From Deroplatys truncata (Eukaryota; Arthropoda; Insecta; Mantodea; Mantidae): DNA of 64,000 bases. The notes beneath the pieces were generated by a model that searched no databases, was not told the DNA's origin, and was given only the letters and a program-made list of their open reading frames with translations. Location: contig CM060980.1 in the NCBI GenBank assembly GCA_030765065.1, positions 57,024,364-57,088,363 on the forward strand. The letters are read 5' to 3'. Of this stretch, positions 1-12,372 are shown one piece after another; within the stretch, counting starts at the first letter, position 1, and each line of letters opens with the position of its first letter. A program made the position numbers and the translations under genes.

Positions 1-388
1 ATAAGTTTATTAACATATTGTGGAGATATGAAGCAACTCGACCTCTCCCACCGATCGTCGTACAAACTCTAAGAACATGAGTCATGTATCAAAATTCCAA
101 ATGTAGATTTTCTCTCTGAAGCACCCTTGCTGCTCAGTAAAAGTGGTGATTTATACTAAAGAAGACTGCGGGGTATTGGTTAGAGCTTTGGAATCTAAAT
201 CCAAAGTTCGGAATTCAGGATCGAGGAATTTCTTTTAATTAGGATTATTCCATTCCCTCTCTAAATCAGAATTTATGAATATATCATTCAATGCCATAAT
301 ACCAAAGATAACCAAATGAAAAACCGGTTGACATTGTTGTTTATAAACAATTGTTTTCAAGTCAAAGAAGCCAACATAGTCTTAAAAG
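1..388. other. unassigned AT-rich sequence
   Basis: No coding sequence or known repeat could be recognised. A weak tRNA-like stretch near 175-235 has a box A-like TTGGTTAGAGC but no convincing box B, so it is not called. Confidence 0.5.
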
Positions 389-1137
389 TCATGACTTTCT
401 CTTCTCTTGTACGAACTATTTTTACAAATGCTTATTCTCTATGTGCTTCATGTTAATCGAGATATCGAGATGTTAATCTTATTGCTAATTTTCTTGTAGA
501 TGAAAGGGGAATTGGTAGGCTTTAAGCGATAGTCACATATCTTAAGAGCTGGTTGCTATGTGTAGTATTCCATTCTCTTTGCATTACAAGGACAAAAAAT
601 GTATATGACATAAATTGTGTATTTTAACGCGATCTACATTTTTTGTGTAGCAAAATGTTGTCCATCTCTTATGGTTTACCAGTTATGCAAAAGTCGTTCA
701 CAATGAAGAATACTTTTGGAGACATTCCCAGAAAATTCAAGATATACATTTTATTTGTCATGAAAGTATTTTGAATATATGCTATTTTAATCAAAATCGT
801 TATAGCCATTTTTGAGAAAATTAAAATTTTCGAAAAATGTTCCATGTAAAGGGTAATCTGTGGTGGGGGGATTTTCTTGAAAACCTTCGTGTCGCATCTC
901 TGGTAAATACTGAACCTAAATACCAAGTTTGGTGTTTATCCGACTGTTCGTTTCTGAGTTATGCTGTTCACAGACACACACACACACATACACACACACA
1001 CACGGACATGTTTCCAAAATTGCTTTTTTGGATTCAGGGGCCTCAAAACATATATTTCCGGTGAAATCTCGGTATCAAATTTTTGGGTGGAATACAATAC
1101 TTCCCCTACTTACTGTTCGTAGTAGAGAAAGTAAAAA
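389..1137 (+). mobile_element. family H repeat (HINE-like), forward copy
   Basis: Non-coding interspersed repeat. It enters at the internal ATGACTTTCTC motif, so the first roughly 20 bases of the family are missing. It runs through the conserved body, an (AC)n tract at about 972-1004 and the 3' end, a TAGTAGAGAAAGTA-type terminus. It aligns by eye with the full copy at 14319-15228. The short frames across it (for example SELCCSQTHTHT) recur in every copy and simply translate the repeat. No function is implied. Confidence 0.85.
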
Positions 1138-1294
1138 TTAAATGTGGCGCGCGCGCACACACACACACACATACATATATATAACACCTGTGTATAACAA
1201 TCTCTTTTATCTATTACGATACCATCAAAAGCTCCATTGTCGTGTCGTCATCTTGGTTTCAAGGTTTAGATTAATATCTATTTACCTTATCTTA

Positions 1295-1640
1295 CCTCCT
1301 CACTTCATGTTTTCCTTGGTCTTCCGATATGGCGGCGTCATTACTGTGGATATTATGGCACTGTTTTAGGACACCTTTCTTCCGGCTTGAACGACATGAT
1401 CTTTTCAGCTGCCTTTGTATGATGTTTCTTACTGGCACTATTTCAAGTTCTGTTATGTTGGCGTTTGGAATTCTATCAGTACATTCACAAGCTTTCACAG
1501 CTTTAGGAACCTCATCTCAGCTGCTCCTAGTCTTCTGTAGTGCATCTTGACCACTACCCATGTTTCAGTACAATAAATTACTATAACGTAACTCTAAAAT
1601 TTTAGCTTTTCTTGTTACACTTCTTATATTTGGTCTTATA
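1295..1640 (-). pseudogene. LINE reverse-transcriptase C-terminal remnant
   Basis: The minus strand reads, across stops and frame changes, as a degraded LINE segment: a piece like LLYxNMGSGQ, then EVPKAVKACECTDRIPN followed by ITELEIVPVRNIIQ. This matches the general pattern of the region after the RT domain in insect LINEs without RNase H (family knowledge: YGxETW, then a conserved residue block, then IxEELxxxPI). The open part, about 1292-1498, is 68 codons. Stops at the QKTRSS and LLY positions and the missing RT core show it is dead. The clade is uncertain. The call rests on motif memory, not a search. Confidence 0.5.
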
Positions 1641-1745
1641 TGCTCTTTATGTATATTTCATGTGATGATGTCAACCACCCTGCAAGAATCTATTATAACC
1701 TTTATATCTTCATTAGTTATTCCTTTTCGCAAGGTCCTCTTATTT

Positions 1746-1876
1746 TTATTTTCTCTATTACCTAAAGTAAGTAAGGGAAGTATTGTTTTCCACCCAAAAA
1801 TTCGATATCGAAATTTCATTGAAAATACTGCTTTTGAGGCACCCTGATTAAAAAAAACCTTTTTAGAAAAAGGTCC

Positions 1877-1915
<39 letters not shown>

Positions 1916-2597
1916 GTGTATCTGTGAACAGCTTAACTCAAAAACGAAAAGTTGGAAAAATACCAAACTTAGTACTTAGGTTCAGTACTTTACAAAGATG
2001 AGACATGAAGATTTTCAAGAAAATGCTTCCACCCCAGACTACCCTTTACATGAAAGATATTTCAAATTTTTTAATTTCTAAAAACTATTCTTAACGATTA
2101 TACATATATAAATTTTCTGGGAATAGCCTTTTAAGTCCACTTCATTTGGAAGAAATTTTTATATAATCTTGTATGTGGTAAACGTTAAGCGCTAGACGAA
2201 AATGTACTACACAAAAAATGTAGATCTCTTTAAAAGATGCAATTTATTTCAAATAAGTTTCTTTATGGCATAAGCCATTTCTGAGATATTCTTAATCAAA
2301 TATTCGAATTATTAGTTTCTGGCCATTCTGTTAAGTCCTGTCAACATTCAGTTGTTTGTCCCGATTGCATGAAAACTGTATGGAATTTAAGGCCACCGTA
2401 TAGCATCCCGTTCTTAAACATTTGACTATCCCTGTTCTTTTTGTATCCATAACGAAAAGTGTAATTTAGCTATTTTTGTAAAGGTTTATTTGAGTTAAAA
2501 TATAGTAAAAAAATAAGCTTTAGCAAGAATAGTTTGTATACCAATTAATAAACGATAGAGGGTAGGGGAAGCCATGTGAATCTATCACATCAAATTT
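1746..2597 (-). mobile_element. family H repeat, reverse copy
   Basis: Starts with the reverse of the 3' end (TTTTCTCTATTACC), has a long (GT)n tract at about 1881-1912, and ends GTGAATCTATCACATCAAATT, a diverged version of the family 5' terminus. It is older than the copies at 14 or 62 kb, judged by more mismatches. Non-coding. Confidence 0.85.
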
Positions 2598-3876
2598 TGG
2601 AGGCTAGAGATTTTCATTTCCGCCATGATGATGGTAATTTGTTTTTAAAAAAGAAAACTTATTTTTTCAAAATAAGTATAACTATTTTATTACTGCATTT
2701 GATGGTAATATTAATAACTTTTATTTATATAATTAACTATACTTTATTCCTGGAATAAATGCAACCTATGATTTTTACTTTGATACATTCAAACCACTTG
2801 TGATATTACACATGATTTCTCCTCAGATTTATGGGTATTCACATAATGAAACTAAGATTTACATAGACAAGTAATGATATAATGACTGATTAATAGTCTT
2901 ATAAGAAATGTTCCAGATTATATTAAGAATATTCCCCGAATGAAAATTCTAATCTTTGTGAAGTAAACCCATTACTCTGTATTCCGAAGCTAGACTTCTA
3001 ATCCTGAAAAAATAGAAATATGGTTATTCCGCGCAGAATACGTTATCTTATAGCATTTATCTGTGTAGCACTTCAAAGCCTATTCATATTCTGCTCTTTT
3101 CCCGGAGTATTGCGTAATTTTAGTTGTTAAGGAGCTTAATGATTGGCGTAGATACTGAAACAATGTTAATTTTAGTCCAAAATACTGGAATAAGAAGCAA
3201 TAATTAGCATAGCGTATCACCTTTTAAAGAATGAAGGACTATATAATTATGTAGTGAAAAGCGAGTTACGCTAATTCTTCTGCATAAGCTGATGTACACA
3301 AAATTCGGGTGGAAAATAACAGGCAGGTTTTAAACATAAAGTAGCCTATAAACGCTACCCAGCCTGAGAATGAAAGATAATAGTGTATAAAGAGTATTTC
3401 AAAATACATCTGGAGCATGGAGGAACTGAAACGCTTTAAATATTATCTGATCGGAGATGTGGGGCCAACCGCAATTTACTCCGCTAATTGCGCCTCTTTG
3501 ACATGTTTAATGAACTCGCCACCGAGTTATTTCGACTCAGCTCACAGCCCCCTCATGTTGAAGTAGTAGCGATTCTATGGTCAGATTAAAACCTGAAATT
3601 TTTACACGTCTTTGTTGTGCTGGATGATGGAACATGCGTGGAAAGCTGGTAATTATTTTGAAGAACACACACCACGCCTAGAAACTATTGTGTTTGCTGC
3701 AGTGTGGCCGACTGTGGTTTTCCCGAATTTGAGAAAATATCCTTCTTGCTGTATATACGAGCGTAAAGATTCTACCACCCTATATCATTTAATGGTAAGT
3801 GCATGGATACCATTCCCCAGGTCGCAGGTTGGATTACCCGCACTTCCAATGAGAATTTGTTCTTGGTGCTGAATAT
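2598..3876. other. unassigned sequence
   Basis: About 1.3 kb of AT-rich DNA with no open frame above 90 codons that resembles a protein family and no repeat that recurs in the window. Confidence 0.5.
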
Positions 3877-4714
3877 TACTTTCTCTACTACGTAGAGTAA
3901 GTAGGGAAGTATTGCATTCCACTCAAAAATTCGATACCGAGATTTCACCGGAAATACATGTTTTGAGACCTCCTGAATCCAAAAAAAGCATTTTTGGAAA
4001 CATGTCCGTGTGTGTGTCTGTGTGTGTGTGTCTGTGTGTCTGTGAACAGCATAACTCAAAAACGAACAGTCGGATAAGCACCAAACCTGGTATTTAGGTT
4101 CAGTATCTTCCAGAGATGCGACACGAAGGTTTTCAAGAACATCCCCCCACCCCAGACTACCCTTTACATGGAAGAGTTTTCGAAAATTTTAATTTTCTCA
4201 AAAATGGCTCTAACGATTTTGATGAAAATATCATATGTTTAAGATAATGTCATGAGAAATGAAATGTATATCTCGAATTTTCTGGGAATGTCTCCAAAAG
4301 TATTTTTCATTGTGAACGACTTTTGCATAACTGGTAAACCATAAGAGATAGACAAAATTTTACTACACAAAAAATGTAGATCGCGTTAAAATACACAATT
4401 TATGTCATATACATTTTTTTTGAGTGAACCATTTTCAAGATATTGCTTGTTATTCCCTTAAACTTTCCAATACTTATACTTTTTCTCACATGGGAATTTG
4501 TTATTCATTTTTTGTCCTGGTAATGCAAAGAGAATGGAATATTCCACATAGCAACCAGCTCTTAAAGTATTTGACTATTGCTCAAAGCCTTGCACCTACA
4601 AGAAAATTAGCAATAAGATTAACATGTCGATGAACATGAAGCATATGGAGAATAAGCGTTTGTAAAAATAGTTTGTACAAGAGTAGAGAAGGTCATGTGA
4701 GTGTAACACATCAG
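3877..4714 (-). mobile_element. family H repeat, reverse copy
   Basis: Nearly full length. Left end TTACTTTCTCTACTACG, (GT)n at about 4008-4041, right end AGTGTAACACATCAG. It is close to the copies at 9.3 and 25.7 kb. Non-coding. Confidence 0.9.
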
Positions 4715-4956
4715 CTCTAAAAGCCTGTGTCAACTTGAAAAATGTATGTTTCATTTATGACTTTTTCTGCTTACTATACAAAGTATTCTTTTTCTTCTAT
4801 CTACCTCTTGTTAAATAAGATAGCCTTCATTGCACATTTACACACTTCGTTATAGATATGAGGAATGTAACAGGCTAAAGCGAAAGTTAGCAATTTTAAA
4901 AAGAGAGTTGCTATGTTAAGCCTCTTTGCTTGTTCACGAGAAAAATACGAATACGA

Positions 4957-5235
4957 ATTAAATGAAATTGAGTTTATTTATGGACGCTCTTTAACTGCTG
5001 TGGTCCTTAGCGTCCCATTCTATATTGGGCGTGAAAAACCAGAATTTTGCTCAGAGACCTCTTTAACAGGCTTGAGGTTCTTTTACGTGCCCTAAATCTA
5101 CGACACGGGACCGCCGGCTTTACTCTCTTCCGAAGAAAGCCATGCTAAGGATTTTTACGGCCGAAAAAAATCCATCGACCCGCGACTTCGGGAACTAGAG
5201 ACTAGTATGATAACCACTATACCACGGAGGACGAC
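4957..5235 (-). mobile_element. tRNA-derived SINE, family A
   Basis: A reverse-oriented SINE of about 280 bp. The tRNA-like head lies at the right (GTCGTCCTCCGTGGTATAG in reverse complement). The tail contains the shared block TAGCGTCCCATTCTATATTGG and TTTATGGACGCTCTTTAACT. A 14-bp direct repeat, AAATACGAATACGA, flanks it at 4943-4956 and 5236-5249. That is a target-site duplication, as expected for LINE-driven retroposition. A SINE is transcribed by RNA polymerase III from its own box A and box B and has no product. Confidence 0.85.
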
Positions 5236-5297
5236 AAATACGAATACGACGTACCACCTGAAAACGTATAAATAAATGTTCAATCAATAACAAGAAT

Positions 5298-5772
5298 ATA
5301 TCGGAAATGGTGAACGTTCAAAAAATGTTGACAAGAATTGTGTAATTAAACCAAATCTACATTTTTTGTAGTACAACTTTGACTATCTCGTACGGTTTAC
5401 CAATTATATAAAAGCCATTCAGATTAATGCGTACTTGTTAGGCTATTCCCAGAAAATTCAAGATATATTTCTTGCCATGTAAATATTTTTAATATATGAA
5501 TTTTAATCAAAACCGTTAGAGCCATTTTTGAGATAAAAGTACCAAAACAATTTCCATGTAAAGGGTGGTTTTTGCCGCGTACTTTGAAGATGCTAAACTT
5601 AAATATCAAGTTTGGTATTTATCGAACATTTCGTTTTAGAGTTTTACTGTTCACACACACACCATTTTTCTAAAAGTGCTGTTTTTTGGATTCAGGGGGT
5701 CTCAAAATATGTAAATACGTACATGTAAATAGCTACGTCCGGTGAAATCTTGACATCGGTGACTGAGAAAAT
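5298..5772 (+). mobile_element. family H repeat, truncated forward copy
   Basis: Only the 3' half is present. It begins in the body near GTTGACAAGAATTGTGT and reaches a diverged 3' end (GGTGACTGAGAAAATA). The (AC) tract is short and about 40 bases around 5708-5745 do not match other copies. Degraded. Confidence 0.7.
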
Positions 5773-6021
5773 AAAGCTAGCTACACCCATTCAAGGACAG
5801 AAAACTAGATACCCTGACGATCCTTAATTCTTATTAAGTTATTAGCACCTTTAATCTCAATAACTGAAGATCTGATGGAATAAGCACATAAGGATTGAAA
5901 CTATTTCTTGAGCACAGTTGGCGATACCAAATTACGCTACTAGTTTGGTTCAGTCTCTTGTAACTTCAAGTGTAATATTTGGAGAGAATGTCCATGTACT
6001 GTGCATATATTTAATGGATAT

Positions 6022-6930
6022 TGAGACAGTATTTTTAACACTTAAATTATTTCGGTCTAATTATATAATATATAAATTCAATAACAGCCCGCCTTAAAGC
6101 AATAAGTGTATGTAACAAGATATAAAAAGTGTATATTACACTCAGTGTATAAGTTTATATTATTGTATACATATGTAATAATGTTATGTGGATGTATTAC
6201 GTAATTTAATAATGTAGGTGCTGTGAGAATAATAGGTTAAAAGTTGCTAACAATGAGGTAACCTTGAGGCAATAATGAGTAAGAAAGTTTAATAATGCTA
6301 CTAGTCATTATTGGAGCAACAATAATATAAATTTTGAGACAGTTTATAAATAATTAACAACCAGAAAAAGCTTTAGTTAAATGAAGGTATTCTATTGGAG
6401 TAGGATTAGCCAATCAGAAATTGAAATATAGCAAAATTTACAAATTCAGACGCGAGATGCGTTCTCGAGAAATTTAATACGTATTCATGTGAGACGAAAA
6501 ATAGTTTACGTGTTAAAAATTGCAAGTAATTAATAAAAAAATAATCTCACAGCTCTCTATATCAGTGAAGTGTTATTTAAATTGTGTCAAGGATTAATAA
6601 ATGTAGTGAAGTAAAAATTATAATCTGTGCAAGCCTACATTCTTCAGTCGCACCATTCCCTGCTAAGACATTCATGTCTCTAAAAATAAATACTGACGCA
6701 GCCGAGGCAAACATAAATATATAATATTTAAACAAACAGTCAAAATTACAAAGTTAATATATTTTTTAAACATTTGGGGCAAAGGCCACCGGAAAGTACA
6801 TTTAGGGAAGGCTATCGGAAACTTTTTACCATACGTGCGGTTGCAACTACTTCAAGTTCGGCTCCCCAACAGTCGAAATATAATACACCTTCTTCAAACT
6901 TGCATTCCATACGTGAAGCAACAACCAATT
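6022..6930 (+). repeat. LTR-like repeat, copy 1, with leader
   Basis: Paralogous to 23238-24150 over about 900 bp. Both copies start TGAGRCAGTAT, carry TATA-like and AATAAA-type signals, and share ATTCTTCAGTCGCAC and GACGCAGCC blocks. At about 6772 the sequence reads AACA followed by TTTGGGGCAAAGG, which could be an LTR end followed by a primer-binding site. Homology continues about 150 bp into what would be leader sequence, then stops. Read as a solitary or truncated LTR of about 750 bp plus the start of the internal region. Superfamily not determined. No coding sequence is attached. Confidence 0.5.
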
Positions 6931-7324
6931 TCAATATTCGTGCATGAAACGAACAGTTCTAAATATCTAAATAATTCCAATTACTTTGTGGAGAAATTTG
7001 GAAGCGATTTTTTCTTTAAGAGTTTCTCTCAATACAAACTTATTTCAATGACCTCAGAAGAAATCGCGTAAAATGACGAATCATATTCATTATACCTAAA
7101 ATGTTCAATATTTACCTTTATCAATTTAAGTGATTACTGTGTGGTGCAGTTGCTTTATTGAAATACGAATGTATTTGTTTTACAAAGGATGTAACAGTAT
7201 ATTACACAGTATGTAGTAAAAATCCATGTCAGAAGTTTAAGAAGTTCTGGAATAAAAGAGCAAATCTGTGCTCATACATTCCGTATACTTGGGAATCAGC
7301 ACTAAATATTTCCATTGTTTTTAG
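6931..7324. other. unassigned sequence
   Basis: No gene or recurring repeat seen. Confidence 0.5.
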
Positions 7325-7590
7325 TTCTATTTAACTATTGGCGGGCTTTCCTTTGGAACTTATTGCCTATTGGCAATGGTGTTAACTAGTGTAACTCTTG
7401 TCCTTAGGTTTCTTGCACTTTGGTTTTGTAACCATTAGATCGTACTCTCATTCATACTTTTAGACTCTGGAGTGGATAGGGATTAATCTTGGCTAGAGAA
7501 AAATTCCCACCCCCAGCCGGGAATCCAACTCAGAACCCCTCGCACAGCAGGAAGTTGCTCTACCGACCGGGCATTGTGAATGACCCAAGT
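7325..7590 (-). mobile_element. tRNA-derived SINE, family B
   Basis: A reverse copy sharing AGGGATTAATCTTGGC, AGAGAAAAATTCCCACCCC and CCCTCGCACAGCAGG with the copy at 57560-57798. In reverse complement the head resembles a tRNA with box B near GGTTCCGACT-type sequence, diverged here to GAGTTGGATTCCC. The left limit is approximate. Confidence 0.7.
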
Positions 7591-7648
7591 TTCCTTTCTC
7601 TTTTCTTTGTACCATATATCAGTGAGTAAATTGTTCCCTAGCGTTATA

Positions 7649-7652
<4 letters not shown>

Positions 7653-7682
<30 letters not shown>
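7653..7682. repeat. (AT)n microsatellite
   Basis: About 15 uninterrupted AT units. Confidence 0.95.
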
Positions 7683-7684
<2 letters not shown>

Positions 7685-8147
7685 TTTTTAATCAAATTAA
7701 AATAGAAAATTTTAATAATACTCATTATATATATGAAATTCAAGTATTTAGGCATATACACACAAATATGCGACTTTATGCTTTATACAAATGATTTCTT
7801 AAAATCATAGCCACTGAACCCCTGAGAATGACTTAAGGTCACATCAGTAATAACTGACGAGAGAGATGAAGTGTTTGGAATATATTCTTTATGCAAACCG
7901 TCACAGTTCCTCTAGCTCCGACCATAAGTCCAATCACTTCAAGTTTATGCATAAGCAGAAGTATGAGCATGGAGTATGCATTATAGGTAATTTTTTTAAC
8001 TAGATGATTAAGAATGTTCTCGCTTATAATAAAGAACGTAGCATTATATGTAGATTTGGAAAAAGCATATATCACCGCCCAACACATCAATTTTTGAAAT
8101 TATTTAAAAAGCGTTGGTATTTCAAAATAATCATTTGGGTCATTTAA

Positions 8148-8437
8148 GTCATCCTACGTGGTCTAGGGGTATCAAGCTAGCCCTTAGTTCACGAGGTCTC
8201 GGGTTCAAAACCGGTGGAGGACGATGTATTTTTTCGGGTGTAAAAATCCTTAACATAGCTTCCTTCGGAAGGGAACTAAAGCCGGTGGTCCCATGTCGTA
8301 GATTTACGGCACATAAAAGAACCTCAAGCTTGATAAAGAGGCCTCTGAGAAAATTTTCCGTTCTTTCACGCCCAATGGGACATAAAAACCATAGTAGTTA
8401 AAGAGCGTCCGTAAATGAAACTTAATTTAATTTTAAC
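8148..8437 (+). mobile_element. tRNA-derived SINE, family A, full length
   Basis: A complete forward copy of 290 bp. It has box A-like TGGTCTAGGGGT, box B GGTTCAAAACC, the family block CCGGTGGTCCCATGTCGTAG, and a tail AACTTAATTTAATTTTAAC. A 14-bp direct repeat, TTTGGGTCATTTAA, flanks it at 8134-8147 and 8438-8451. That fixes both ends and shows target-primed insertion. It is non-coding; the 95-codon frame across it is fortuitous. Confidence 0.9.
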
Positions 8438-8544
8438 TTTGGGTCATTTAAAATGTGTGCAAAATGGTTTGTCGAAAATAAAAATAAGAAAGAGAATATT
8501 AACATAGCTTCGCATTTTTAAAGAGTTACGTCTACTTCAAAACT

Positions 8545-9240
8545 AATATTTGAAGATCTGCTAAAAGAAGTGAAGGAATGTGTGATATGGTTGGTGACAG
8601 AAATATATTTTATCCTTTGCTATGTGCAGATGGCCAAATTGTTATAGCTGAAGAATATGAAGATCTAGAATACGGGAGTAGTGAACTCATTGAAAAATAT
8701 TGAAAGAACGGTCTTAAGCTTATTTTTAAAAGTCTAATTATTTAGGTAGTAGAGAGACAGCACTTAAAAATTGGTGAAACATATACTTAGGTGTTACAAT
8801 CACTGGTGATGCTAGAAATGATACAGAAATCAAGGAACGTCTTGGAGAAAAAATTTTTGCATTACGATACAAAGATTACGAAAATAATCAAGCATAACAT
8901 TTATAAATCAATAATTAGAAGCACAAACTTTCTATGGTGCAGAAATTTGGCATTTAAAATGACTTGGCAGTGCAAATGGATTACTGGACTCTGCTAGAAT
9001 ATCATAAGCAGGAATTCATAATTGAAGGAATCTAAAGTTAAAAACAACTAATATGGTACGGGAATGTATTGAGAATGCAGGATAAAACATTAGCTAGAAT
9101 GGCTTATAAAAGGTTTCCATCAGGAAGAAGGGAAAAAGATAAACGAATATGGCAAAATGCATTCCTGAAGCAATAGAGAAAGGATAATTAACAAAGGAGC
9201 AATCACTAAACACAGCTATCACAGCTTTTATGCTATCAAA
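8545..9240 (+). pseudogene. LINE reverse-transcriptase remnant (no RNase H)
   Basis: A degraded plus-strand LINE fragment. In order, it shows an RT catalytic block reading LCADGQIVIAEEYEDLEY (family pattern FADDQ, second Asp changed to Gly), then SSELIEKY and a stop. Next come a YLGVTITGDARNDTEIKERL-type block and finally a WYGNVLRMQDKTLARMAY block, where intact elements carry W(Y/F)GHVxRM. Several in-frame stops and shifts separate the blocks. The 5' part (endonuclease, RT fingers) is missing, as is usual for a truncated LINE copy. Recognised by motif order, not by search. Confidence 0.65.
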
Positions 9241-9277
9241 AGATGTGCATATATTTTAAACTGTTGAATATGATGTT

Positions 9278-9436
9278 ATTACATTCTCTACTACGTATAG
9301 TAGGTAAGTAGAGAAGTATTGTATTCCACCCAAAAATACGATACCGAGATTTCACCGGAAATATATGTTTTGAGACCCCCTGAATCCAAAAAAAGCATTT
9401 TTGGAAACATTTCCGTGTGTGTGTGTGTGTCTGTGA

Positions 9437-9469
<33 letters not shown>

Positions 9470-10158
9470 TGTGAACAGCATAACTCAGAAACGAACAGTC
9501 AGATAAACACCAAACTTGGTATTTAGGTTCAGTATCTTCCAGAGATGCAACACGAAGGTTTTCAAGAAAATCCCTTCACCCTAGATTACCCTTTACATGG
9601 AACATTTTTCGAAAATTTTAATTTTCTCAAAAATGGCTGTAACATTTTGATTAAAATATCATATGTTTAAGATATTTTCATGACAAATGAAATGTAAATC
9701 TCGAACTTTCTGGGAATGTCTCCAAAAATATTCTTCATTGTGAACGACTTTTGCATAACTGGTAAGTCATAAGAGATAGACAAAATTTTACTACACACAA
9801 AATGTAGATCGCGTTAAAATACACAATTTATGTTATATACATTTTTGTTGTTGAGTGAACCATTTCGAGATATTGCTTGTTTTTCCCTTAAATTTTCCAA
9901 TAGTTATACTTTTTCTCAAATGGAAATTCGTTATTCATTTTTTTTGTCCTGGTAATACAAAGAGAATGGAATACTCCACATAGCAACCAGCTCTTAAAAT
10001 ATTTGACTATCGCTTAAAGCCTACCAATTCCCCTTGCATCTACAAGAAAATAGCAATAAGATTAACATCTAGATTATCATGAAGCATATGGAGAATAAGC
10101 GTTTGTAAAAATAGTTTGTACAAGAGTAGAGAAAGTCGTATGGGTGTAACACATCAGA
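9278..10158 (-). mobile_element. family H repeat, reverse copy
   Basis: Near complete: left end TTACATTCTCTACTACG, a long (GT)n tract at 9415-9468 broken by CTGTGAAT, right end GTAACACATCAGA followed by a T run. One of the best-preserved reverse copies. Confidence 0.9.
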
Positions 10159-10704
10159 CTTTTTTTTAGACTGACAAAGCACTCTCCTCATATTTGATTT
10201 GCTGTAAAAAACCGTTACTAGCGTTAATGACCTGATGTTTGTTGAAGTGATTGATCACGTTAACAGTTTCTGTAAGATAATAAGAGATTAGAGCACGTAT
10301 CATGCCTTCAGCCGAAGTAATGCCTTGCACTTTATTAAAACTTCAAACGGAAGAAAAAAATGTCAAATAAATATCTGGCTGTGAATGGTACGGTATAAAT
10401 AATTTCCCTTGTGCGTCCCAACCCTTCTCTTTATTTTACCTTTGAAGGGGAAGGACTGGGACTTCGTCTCAGGTTCCGGACTTCATGCTGCGACGAAATA
10501 CCCTAAACTTTCCAAGTGTCAATGTTACAATGTGACAAAACACGCAATACTCTCTGTAAATCATACCAAAGCCTTACACCGCAGGAAGAGGAATAAATAC
10601 AACAATGAAATACTAGTTTATCTAGAATTCAATCAAGCAAAATGACTTATCTAAGGGCAACACTGGAGTACCAGCTATTAGAGAGAAAAACAAAGTAAAA
10701 AAAA
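10159..10704. other. unassigned sequence
   Basis: No gene seen. It begins with the T run next to the H copy and contains short open frames without family resemblance. Confidence 0.5.
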
Positions 10705-11115
10705 AGTATGTGTTATATTCACCTGACCCTCTAAGACTTATTAGTGGGCACACAAATTATTCGAAATTTCATTTTCCTATCTACTTAATATTAATCCAGA
10801 TAAACCTTTCAAAAAATAGCTGCATTACACTTTTCGTTGTAGATACAAGTGGAGTAGCGATAGTTAAATGTTTAAGAACTAGTCGCTATACGCTGGTCTT
10901 AAAATTCCATACTTCTTCCGTGACATAGCGAGGAACAACTGAATGTTGACAGGGTTTTAAAAGAATGATCAACTATTGAACAATTCGAACCATTAGTAAC
11001 GGAAATATTTCGTAAGTGGTTGATGCCGCAAAAATTATTTGAAATAAATTGTGTGTTTTAAAGAGATGCAATTTTCTGTGTAGGACATTTACGTCTGTTA
11101 CTTAAAGTTTACCAC
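10705..11115 (+). mobile_element. family H repeat, diverged 5' half
   Basis: Matches the 5' half of the diverged copy at 40519 (TATATTCACCTGACC, then AATAGCTGCATTACACTTTTC, TAAGAACTAGTCGCTATACGC). It stops near TTACTTAAAGTTTACCAC. It represents a subfamily in which the 5' region reads CTTATTAGTGGGC instead of TCTTGTACAAAC. Confidence 0.7.
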
Positions 11116-11954
11116 AAGACCGTCTCTATCTACAGGCCTGAATAAGCGATTCGTGACGTAACAACGCGAGGCCCATGTACTAAGGAATTTCAACCATAAA
11201 GCAATGTTTTACAAGCATTTTTAGCTTTTTTGAGCAGAAATAAGTACGCAGTCATAAAGGTTATTGTGCGTTAGTAAATAAATGGAAAGCATACTTCCCA
11301 TAGTTTGTGACAGCCAATCTTCTTACCTTCTCAATGCCAATAAGTCTACAACTTTCGTTTTTATTCTCCTTGCAGCTCATAGCAACCTGTCTTTACTTAA
11401 TAATACAGTAGTTTTTTTTAGAAGGATGTTAGATATTACTTCTGTTATATTTCTCACCAAGGCAGCACTTGGCAATTCGCAATCACTAGCGTTGAAATCA
11501 GCACCAGTGTTATAATAGTCACACGTCTCGATACCTAAATGTAAAAATACGTTTTTCTGGTTTTCTACTTAAGGTATTATTAAGTTCATATGGTTCAGAA
11601 ATTAAACACTAAAATATAATGAATGTGCATGCCCTCATATCATACGTGAACTGCTGATGGCCACTCCAGGTTGCTTAACTGTATTCTGAAGTAAGCACTA
11701 ACTAAAAAATTTTGAAATTCAAAACCCATTCTGGGCTCACGGTATAACATTTTCCTACAATTTTCACTCTTATATTAAGTAAGCACAACACTTAATTCGG
11801 GTAATTGTATTCTACTCCTTTACATAAATGTTCCTACATTCATAAACTATATTTTGAAATGTGCTATAAAAATTCATGCCAGTTTCTCAAAAGTGTTTAT
11901 ATACATTGAGAAGACTTTTTTTACCAATTATTGCAAGATTATATACATTTCCTT
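11116..11954. other. unassigned sequence
   Basis: AT-rich, no gene or recurring repeat recognised. Confidence 0.45.
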
Positions 11955-12372
11955 TCAAATGATGAGGACTTCACAGGATATTCTCAGAAAATTCAAGAAA
12001 TATGTTTTATTTGTAATGTAAATGTTTTTAATCTGTGGTATTTTCATCAAAACCATTTGAGCCATTTTTCATAAAATCAAAAACTTCGAAAATGTTTCAT
12101 GTAAATGATACTTTGGGGTGGGGGATTTATTCGAAAATCTTCGTGTCGTATCTTTGGAAGATGCCGAACTTAAATACCAAGTTTGGTATTTATCCGAGTT
12201 TTCATTTTTGAATTATTTTGTTTACAGACACACATGCACACACGCAGACATTTGTCTAAAAATGCTTTTTTGGGATTAAGGGACCTCAAAACAAAAATTT
12301 ACGGTGAAATCCCGATATCGAATTTTTGGGTGGAATGCAATTCCTTTTCTACCTCCGTGGTAGAGAAAAAAC
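11955..12372 (+). mobile_element. family H repeat, 3' half
   Basis: A forward fragment from the AATGATGAGGACTTCAC block to the 3' end (CTCCGTGGTAGAGAAAA). It has a short (AC) tract, TGCACACACGCAGAC, at about 12235-12250. Confidence 0.75.

Noticed and set aside
175-235. tRNA-like head with TTGGTTAGAGC
   Set aside because: Box B is not convincing and there is no matching tail or second copy.
669-1141. Short frames rich in Thr-His or with SELCCSQTHTHT-like peptides, repeated at many loci
   Set aside because: They recur wherever family H occurs and span its AC tract; they are translations of a non-coding repeat.
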